From contig CAIIXF020000010.1 of the NCBI GenBank assembly GCA_903813345.2, forward strand, positions 34,525,425-34,589,424: a stretch of DNA of 64,000 nucleotides, in the 5' to 3' direction. Below, in pieces: positions 57,831 to 64,000 of the stretch. This DNA comes from Owenia fusiformis. Taxonomy: Eukaryota > Annelida > Polychaeta > Sabellida > Oweniidae. The notes below the pieces were generated by a model that worked only from the letters and a program-made list of their open reading frames with translations, was not told where the DNA came from and searched no databases. The translations under genes were made by a program, and so were the position numbers. The first letter of the stretch is position 1. Every line of letters starts with the position of its first letter.

Positions 57831-59042
57831 TTGGGAGAACTAACAGAATTGGTTAACCATGAACCCCTTACATCTACCCAGTCCCTTATTAAGGATAGAC
57901 TTGTTGAGAGGTGGAATTCATTGTCTCAACAGAATATCAATGATGTTTTTGACCACTTTAGGCCTAGATTCACGCCCGGTGATCGTGAATATGGGACGGA
58001 GGGGGGGGGGAGCAGGCAATTTCTGCTAGGAAATTTAACAAATCTGGAAGATTTATTTTTTCAAGAAAAAGTTTACTATTGAATTGCTAAATGGATAGGC
58101 GCACGGTATGGTAGAATATGTTAGGTTTTCTGGGATTTTTTCTGAAACGATATGCATCTAAGGTATGAGATCTATTAAAAAAGGCGCAAGGCCATCAACA
58201 GGCACAAATCAACGTTTTTGCTATAAATCAAGCAACAATGGTCTGGACGACCTGTAATAAATACTTGTAAGTGATGTTATCATAACTAAATTAATGTCAT
58301 TGCTGAATTTATAAAATAAGTTTCCATATGTGAAATAAAAAATAATCGAAAATAATGAATTTGGGACGGAGGGGGGAGGGGACGGAGCGATATGTATATA
58401 AGACATGATTAGACGGATGTTTCGCGACTTTAAGTCCTTTTACTCCAAATGTCCCCATTTTTCAGTCTCCAGGGGTATATCATCCAGTTTCTTACTAAGT
58501 TAATGAGATCATTTTTCAAATACAAGAATTCGTGTGAAGTTGTTTCACTTTATAGAATTATTACTCCCCCCTCCGTCCCCTCCCCCCCCCCCCCCTCAGT
58601 CCCATTTTAATTATTTTCGATTATTTTTTATTTTACGTATGGAAACTTATTTTATAAAGTCAGCAATGACATTAATTTAGTTATGATAACATTACTTACA
58701 AGTATTTATTACAGGTCGTGTAGTCCATTGTTGCTTGATCTATAGCAAAAACTTTTGCACGTTAGTTGCGTTGCGCCTTTTTTAATAGATCTTATATCTT
58801 AAAAGAGTATCGGTTGAAAAATAATCCTAGAATACCTAACATATTTTATCATACCGTGCGCTTATTCAATTTGCAATTCAATCGTAAACTCTGTCTTGAA
58901 AAAATAATTTTACCAGATTTGTTGAATTTTCTAGTGGAAATTGCCTGCTCCCCCCTCCGTCCCATTTTCACGATCACCGGGCGTGAGATTCGGGGCTATA
59001 ATTGATCAAAATGGTGGACACATTGAACATCTGTTTGTGTAA
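57831..59042 (+). pseudogene. mariner transposase C-terminus, split by an insertion
   Basis: The left piece (57831-57970) reads RLVERWNSLSQQNINDVFDH, then FRPRF. The right piece (58986-59042) reads AIIDQNGGHIEHLFV followed by TAA. Together they match the last part of mariner transposases (W-x-S-I/L-x-x-x-I-x-x-x...RPRL...GGH-I-E). The catalytic domain upstream is absent. It is interrupted by a 1,015-bp palindromic insertion. Confidence 0.75.
57971..58985. mobile_element. 1.0-kb foldback element with 5-bp target duplication
   Basis: The termini CACGCCCGGTGATCGTGAA and complement (57971 and 58985) are flanked by AGATT on both sides (57966-57970, 58986-58990). Each arm is about 480 bp and nearly the whole element is a palindrome centred at about 58480. 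Each arm has GGGACGGAGGGG-type G runs, at both outer and inner positions. It has no ORF of its own. The superfamily is unassigned. Confidence 0.75.
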
Positions 59043-59249
59043 ATAAAGTTGACAAAAACATGACTTTTGCAAGTTTTGGAAAACCCGTTTTGAATCTAAA
59101 ATGACGTCATTTATATGAACTTATGATATACTAAATTAAAGATAAGTAAATTCCCTATCCATTGGTATATAATATGACATGTTTTCATCAAGAAAATCAA
59201 TATTTATTTTTGAAATACGAGTGTCCCATTTTTTGGACCACCCTCAAAA

Positions 59250-60548
59250 CAAAGTTAAGCTATTGCGAATGGAAGATTTTCACATTTGCTAAAAAAATAT
59301 TTTTTATTTTTTCGTACACTGTCTAAAAGTTTGAGACATTTCTGCTAGTCATTTAGTATTATGCATACTTGCAAAACAGTAAAATACATTCAAAAGTTAT
59401 CATGGCAATTAAGGAGATAATACATGTAAACAGAATACATACAATAGTACATCATAGGATAGCAACATAATACAATACAAAAAACATCAAAAATAAAATT
59501 GGACCTCCACTGAATTACATACATCGTGATTATGTAAAATTTACAAAACATATATGAGTGCTCTAATACATAGATATAATGTACATGTAAAGAATATGAC
59601 AAAAGCCAATTGCGATATAATAAGAAGCCAATTACAGGTATTTTTGAAATAGCCAATAATAATGTGATTAAAGCTATACAAATAAAAGCGCATTATGCAT
59701 GTATATTGCATAAACATAACAAAATAAGATTAACTAAAAGCTGTAAAAGTTGAACTGATTGACATATACACATGAGATTCATAATACATGTACAACATTT
59801 TAATATCATTTTGATATAAAAAGTCCAGTGTTGAATCATTCTTAGAAGCCGATGTCAAACAACAAAATATCAATTTTCCAGAGCTTCGTTTCATTTCTTA
59901 AAAAAATATGAATAGAATAAACATTAATTAGATAATATCAAGAATGTCAACTTCAATGTTTTAGTCTGAGTTTGTATGTTTTCTAAATGTATAAACATTG
60001 ATGTTTTGACCCGGTCCCTAAGTGCTTCTCTATTCTGTTGGGATTCTATGAAGGAACCAATATTTTAACTAAATTCTATGAAATATACAGTTGTACTGTC
60101 ATATCTAATCCAATATCTGAGACAAAGATTAATTAAGTTCAAAAAAACATACATGATATACCAAAATTCAGCACCACCTATTATTCTGATTATAAAAATA
60201 CTTGGACTCTCACAAAAAGACTTAGAGTCACATCAGACTGATTGAGATGCCATCCGTCTGCTCATGCTTATTTCACTCAATTTCTCTCTAAAATTTGAAT
60301 AAAGTGTCTGATTTTCTTGCAATTTCATATAATTTAGAGTGTTACCTTCATGCCGGTTTACTTTATTCTAATTCCTCTCATTTCTCTCTAAAATTTGAAT
60401 AAAGTGTCTGATTTTCTTACATTTCTATATAAGAGTATTTATTATGTGTCTATTCAGTTTATTCCTCTTTGATTCCTTTTTTCAGTATATTTTGCATTTT
60501 ACGACACAATGATGTAATTCATCCTAAGCTTGTTTGTTAGAAAATGCT
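59250..60548 (-). other. downstream region of the anoctamin gene (probable 3' UTR plus flank)
   Basis: AT-rich. A ~60-bp block containing TTTCTCTCTAAAATTTGAAT is duplicated 100 bp apart (60281 and 60381). Several AATAAA-like signals exist on the - strand; none can be singled out as the poly(A) site. Confidence 0.4.
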
Positions 60549-60965
60549 TTACTTAGAGATGGTGCTTACTAGGGATGTCCGAGGAGGGGGCTTAGGGGGT
60601 ACCCCCATTGTAACCCTAGGGGGTGATATGCTACTTCCATTCTTTGATAAACTATTTGGTCGGAGTGGTGATCCTTCATGAGTTTTCGCTGCCGTCACAA
60701 CTGTACCATGTGGCGCCATCTTTGATGTTCCATTTGCACCACTAGATGTCGCTAGTTTTGAAGTAGCTGGATTAGTCGGTGAAGGCACTATGACTGATTT
60801 TGACGTTGGAGTGATGGGAGAAGTCATAGTTGAGCCACCGAGAGAACTTCCTTCAGAATTTGAGACATGATTGTTCGTGTTTGGGTCGTTTGATTTATTT
60901 TTGATTAAATTTGGTGCATTTTTGTTCTGTAATGGGGGTGGACTGGTTGTCTGAGCGGCAAGCCT
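60549..60965 (-). CDS. ANO8: anoctamin-8-like protein, last coding exon (C-terminal tail)
   Basis: A TTTATTCCAG acceptor (phase 0) leads into about 138 codons ending in TAA at 60549. The tail starts RLAAQTTSPPPLQNKN and is rich in Ser, Thr, Pro and Asn, ending PPKPPPRTSLVSTISK. It looks disordered, with a proline-rich, SH3-ligand-like stretch. Anoctamin-8 proteins carry long Pro/Ser-rich cytosolic C-termini, which agrees. The phase matches exon 61460-61568 only if that exon is read in its ancestral frame. The open frame over 417 nt suggests the tail is or recently was translated. The exon start may be off by one base. Confidence 0.75.
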   Translation of the reverse strand, partial: RLAAQTTSPPPLQNKNAPNLIKNKSNDPNTNNHVSNSEGSSLGGSTMTSPITPTSKSVIVPSPTNPATSKLATSSGANGTSKMAPHGTVVTAAKTHEGSPLRPNSLSKNGSSISPPRVTMGVPPKPPPRTSLVSTISK

Positions 60966-61459
60966 CTGGAATAAACAATCATTATTTATCAGTGTAATTT
61001 TGTCATTTTGCAATTTAATATAATATTAAATACATTGCATTCCAAAAAATCCAATTTAACAGATCCCTGTAATCCTGCAATTAAATATAATGTATAATGT
61101 ATAATTCCCAAGTACAAGCCTTGATTGAATGTATCTATATCATGCAATGTGTCACAGGCCAGGAGACATGGGTGGTAGTTTGTTGCTTTTTTATTCCTTA
61201 ATTCAATTATGAAATCAGTTATGAAATCGACTCTCCGATTTCATTTTGTTCTCTGCATTTTAAAAGGATTCAATTTTATCCATGTCACAATTAGACTTAT
61301 AAAATCATAGGCCTTTCAACCAATCGTAATACAAGCACTGTGTATTGTATAATACTTATTGTATAATAATTGTTAAGTTGAAATACAAGAAAAGGGCTAT
61401 TTCATTTAGTGAACTCAAATAAGAGAAAGTACAACAAACCAATTTAGTCAAATTCTCAC

Positions 61460-61568
61460 CTTCAGAGCCTCTCTCCGCTGGAACTCCCATCTTGCCTTCT
61501 ATGTGGCCACTCAGTAGGGAACGTCTGGTATAGCATGCAATCAGTAACTTCACAGCCAATATCACATG
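61460..61568 (-). CDS. ANO8: anoctamin-8-like exon with apparent frameshift and stops
   Basis: A TGTTTTACAG acceptor and a GTGAGA donor bound 109 nt. The exon opens HVILAVKLLIA in frame with the upstream exon, matching the start of the last transmembrane segment of anoctamins. Then the family sequence jumps to another frame: AIPDVPY, VAT, ARWEFQRREALK, equivalent to the IPDxPxWVAxE...QRREAxK stretch of ANO8/ANO10. In that frame there are a TGA where Trp is expected and a TAG soon after. The length fits a 2-nt deletion from 111 nt. Either the locus is damaged or the assembly has errors here. Confidence 0.75.
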
Positions 61569-61759
61569 CTGTAAAACAGATACGTAGTGTCCCACATAAT
61601 TAATTTGATAGATTTCTATTTCTCGCTTAATATAAACATGGTGTTTCTTATATCCATTATTATATTTTTCAGGTTTCATAAAATGTAGTCAAACTTTCAT
61701 TGAGATGACCCATATTCAATCCCTCCCAGTGAATATCCTCCATATACCATATAGCCTAC

Positions 61760-61891
61760 CTCTAAAATGACTATAAACACTAGCACTTCAGTGGTAGATA
61801 GCTGTGGCACCATACGGGGGACAAGGTCTGATATTCCAATGAGACAACAATTCACACCTATTGCTATTACTCCCATAATACCCAACAGGTC
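61760..61891 (-). CDS. ANO8: anoctamin-8-like exon (penultimate membrane segment)
   Basis: A TATTTTTTAG acceptor and GAG before GTAGGC give 132 nt, phase 0 at both ends. It encodes DLLGIMGVIAIGVNCCLIGI, then SDLVPRMVPQLSTTEVLVFIVILE. The hydrophobic segments and the Met-Gly-Val...Val-Asn-Cys pattern correspond to the ANO8 region just after the Ca-binding TM8. It joins exon 63806-64000 in frame. Confidence 0.85.
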
Positions 61892-62049
61892 CTAAAAAAT
61901 ACAGAAAATATATGAAATATTTGTACATGTACGGTAAAACCTGTGTATTGCGGACATTGCTAGAGAGATGAAATGTCTAGAATAGAATATGATGAAATAA
62001 ATTGTTTATCTATAAAAAAAAATAAAAATAGTACTGTGGGTACTGGGCT

Positions 62050-63480
62050 CACATGGTGTTGCTCAAAAGTGAAAATAAAAAAAAACGGATTTCATACAAC
62101 TACTCTTTATAAAGACATGGCTTTTTACAATGCAGGACACCTGAACTTATTTGTAAAGCTAGGAAATGGGCCAAAAGTGAATTTCCCGAGACAAAAATGG
62201 TGGCCATTTTGAAAATAGGCGAGATTTTGAAGCAGGAGTCACAGGTTTTTTTCTTTATTGATGTTGAACAAAAATATTTTAAATCGGGAATCCTATTTAC
62301 AGAGGATTTAAAAAGAGCCAAGTGTTGACAGACATAGGTTTTAAAACTTGGCACTATTTTGGACTGACTGAGAGACAGATGGACAAATCAAAGTTAACTA
62401 AAATGGCTGAAAATAAAAAAAAAATGATATAATATTTTGCCAATTTTTTGTAACAAAATTATTTCATACAACTACTCTTTACAGTAAAATGGCCTTTTAC
62501 AATGCAGGACAGCTGAAATTATTTGTAAAGCTAGGAAATGGGCCAAAAGTGAATTTTGAGAGACAAGAATGGCCACCATTTTGGAAATAGGCGAGCTTTT
62601 GAACCAAGAGTCATAGGAGATTTTTTTGCATTGATGTTGAACAAAATTAACTTAAAACAGGAATCCTATCGACAGAGGGTTTAAGGCAAATGGTCCAAAA
62701 GTGGATTTTGCGAGACAGATGGACAAATCAATGTTAACTAAAATGGCTGAAAATAAAAAAATGGATATAATTTTTTGCTGATTTTTCGTAACAAAATTAT
62801 TTCATACATCTACTCTTTACATTGACATGGATTTTTACAATGTAGGACACTTGAAATTATTTGTAAAGCTAGGAAATAGGTAAAAAGTGAATTTCGCAAG
62901 ACAAAAATGGTGGCCATTTTGAAAATAGGCGAGCTTTTGAACCAGGAGTCATAGGGGAGTTTTCTGTATTGATTTGCACAGAAATAACTTAAAACAGGAA
63001 TCCTATTGACAGGGGTTTTAAAACGTGCCACTGTTGATGACAGAAAAGTGGATTTCGCGAGTCAGATGGACAAATCAATGTTAACTAAAACGGCTGAAAA
63101 TAAAAAAATGGATATAATTTTTTTTGTAACAAAATTATTTCATATATCTACTCTTAACATTGACATGGATTTTTACAATGTAGGACACCTGAAACTATTT
63201 GTAAAGCTAGGAAATGGGTCAAAAGTGAATTTCGCGAGACAAAAATGGCGGCCATTTTGAAAAAAGGCGAGTTTTTGAACCAGGAGTCATAGGGGACTTT
63301 TCTGTATTGATGTTGAACAGAAATAACTTAAAACAGGAATCCTATCGACAGAGGTTTTAAAACGTGCCACTATTGTTGACGAACAGACAGACAGACGGAC
63401 GGACGGACGGACGGACGGACGGACGGACGGACAGACAGACGGACAAGTGAGCGATTGCAAAAGCTCACCATGTGAGCTAA
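62050..63480 (+). repeat. four-copy ~340-370-bp tandem repeat
   Basis: The anchor TTGTAAAGCTAGGAAATGG (or ATAGG) occurs at 62151, 62523, 62861 and 63199 (spacing 372, 338, 338). Each copy carries ACTCTTTA...GACATGG, GACAAAAATGG(T/C)GGCCATTTT and a CAGGAATCCTAT block. The array ends in a GACA/GACG tract and a GAGC...GCTCACCATGTGAGC palindrome, a style common in molluscan repeats. It lies in an anoctamin intron. Confidence 0.85.
63381..63442 (+). repeat. (GACG/GACA)n microsatellite
   Basis: GACAGACAGACGGACGGACG repeats about 15 times as tetramers at the end of the tandem array. Confidence 0.95.
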
Positions 63481-63805
63481 TAATAATAAAAATGCTAGAG
63501 AGAGGCTTTTACATGTAGGTGTTAAACCATACACATGTAACTGTAAAGTGATATAATCTACTAATGCACATCATTTTAAGCAACTTTTTAAACTTTTAGG
63601 ACTGAATATTAACATGACAAATTGTCAACACAATAATATAATATGATATGGTATAATATAGATATAACCATTTTAAAACACAGATGCCAAAGTCACAAAA
63701 ATGGTGGCTGTAACAATATGTCACTAATTTAAGGTGGTGACATAAAAACAAATTTTTAAAATGTCAATTTTAAAAGTTTGATTAATATAATCCAAACTAC
63801 TTTAC

Positions 63806-64000
63806 CTCCCATATTCCAATACTGGAAACCCTCTCGCCAAATGGACGTTGAAAGTTCATGCAAAGCTTAAAGGCATCGCTACGAATCTCAATGATGTTGT
63901 TGAGCAATGCACACAAAGCGGCCAATGGGAATGCAGACGAGAAGAGGACGACGTAACCAAACTGAATAAACATCTCCATAAAGTCTTCAAATGTATCTTC
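63806..64000 (-). CDS. ANO8: anoctamin-8-like exon with TM8 Ca-binding motif (continues beyond window)
   Basis: The exon runs off the right edge and ends GAG before GTAAAG (phase 0). It encodes EDTFEDFMEMFIQFGYVVLF, then SSAFPLAALCALLNNIIEIR, SDAFKL and QRPFGERVSSIGIWE. The NNIIEIRSDA motif holds the Glu and Asp (E-x3-D) that serve as TM8 calcium ligands in TMEM16 channels and scramblases. FGYVVLFSSAFPLAAL is a conserved membrane segment. The sequence is closest, from memory, to ANO8 (the QRPFG-x-RV-x-SIG ending) rather than ANO1-7. The product would be a multi-pass membrane protein. Confidence 0.88.

Larger units (their letters stand above)
57691..59245 (+). mobile_element. mariner relic interrupted by a palindromic element
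   Basis: The ends ATGGTCCAAAAAATGGGACA and complement are inverted over about 75 bp (57691-57765 and 59170-59245), of mariner type; TA is present on the left only. Removing the inserted element (57971-58985 plus one 5-bp duplication) leaves a ~535-bp remnant carrying the end of a transposase frame. Confidence 0.75.

Overview
The window is animal nuclear DNA: AT-rich, with short exons bounded by GT-AG introns and mostly transposon-derived intron sequence. The genes and repeat style (GACG-type tracts ending in a GAGC/GCTC palindrome, mariner, hAT and foldback elements) suggest a marine lophotrochozoan, most likely a mollusc. That placement is inference; no species can be named.

Three host genes are visible. 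(1) A gamma-butyrobetaine dioxygenase (BBOX1-like, last step of carnitine synthesis) lies on the + strand in seven coding exons from 223 to 37875. The encoded protein is about 386 residues, with all iron and zinc ligands in place. (2) Two + strand exons at 54356-54496 and 54657-54953 encode the second part of a von Willebrand factor A domain; the rest of that gene was not found. (3) The 3' end of an anoctamin-8-like (TMEM16) gene lies on the - strand in four exons from 64000 down to 60549. One of its exons carries an apparent frameshift and two stops in the ancestral frame. The genes share no obvious pathway.

Most of the window is mobile DNA. The main item is a 15.6-kb LTR retrotransposon (8430-24009) in BBOX intron 2, antisense to the gene. 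It has a perfect 4-bp target duplication, a primer site matching the tRNA-Leu(AAG) 3' end, and a gag-only interior of 1.5 kb. Its LTRs are giant (5.3 and 8.8 kb) and built largely of 65-bp and ~69-bp tandem repeats. The LTR ends look identical by eye, so the insertion is young. The longer LTR holds an extra internal duplication. Two other candidate solo LTRs (25113-26288, 38571-39306) also have 4-bp target duplications.

BBOX intron 5 (26608-37256) holds a nested stack. A 7.5-kb inverted-repeat unit (28423-35976) contains a 2.5-kb TTCC/TTGC-type tract, an ACGA/ACGC tract and a palindromic mariner-type element, itself split by a 1.0-kb mariner-type MITE. A second MITE copy lies inverted at 36188-37174.

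Downstream of BBOX are a decayed mariner with a recognisable transposase C-terminus (40481-41104) and an unusual 9.3-kb element with ~1.45-kb terminal inverted repeats and a 4-bp target duplication (41551-50887). The latter has tRNA-like modules in both arms and no recognisable transposase. Further on are a tRNA-derived SINE head, a hAT-type MITE, a foldback related to one in BBOX intron 1, and a mariner relic interrupted by a palindromic element (57691-59245). The anoctamin introns hold a four-copy ~340-370-bp tandem repeat. No rRNA, CRISPR array or functional tRNA was seen.
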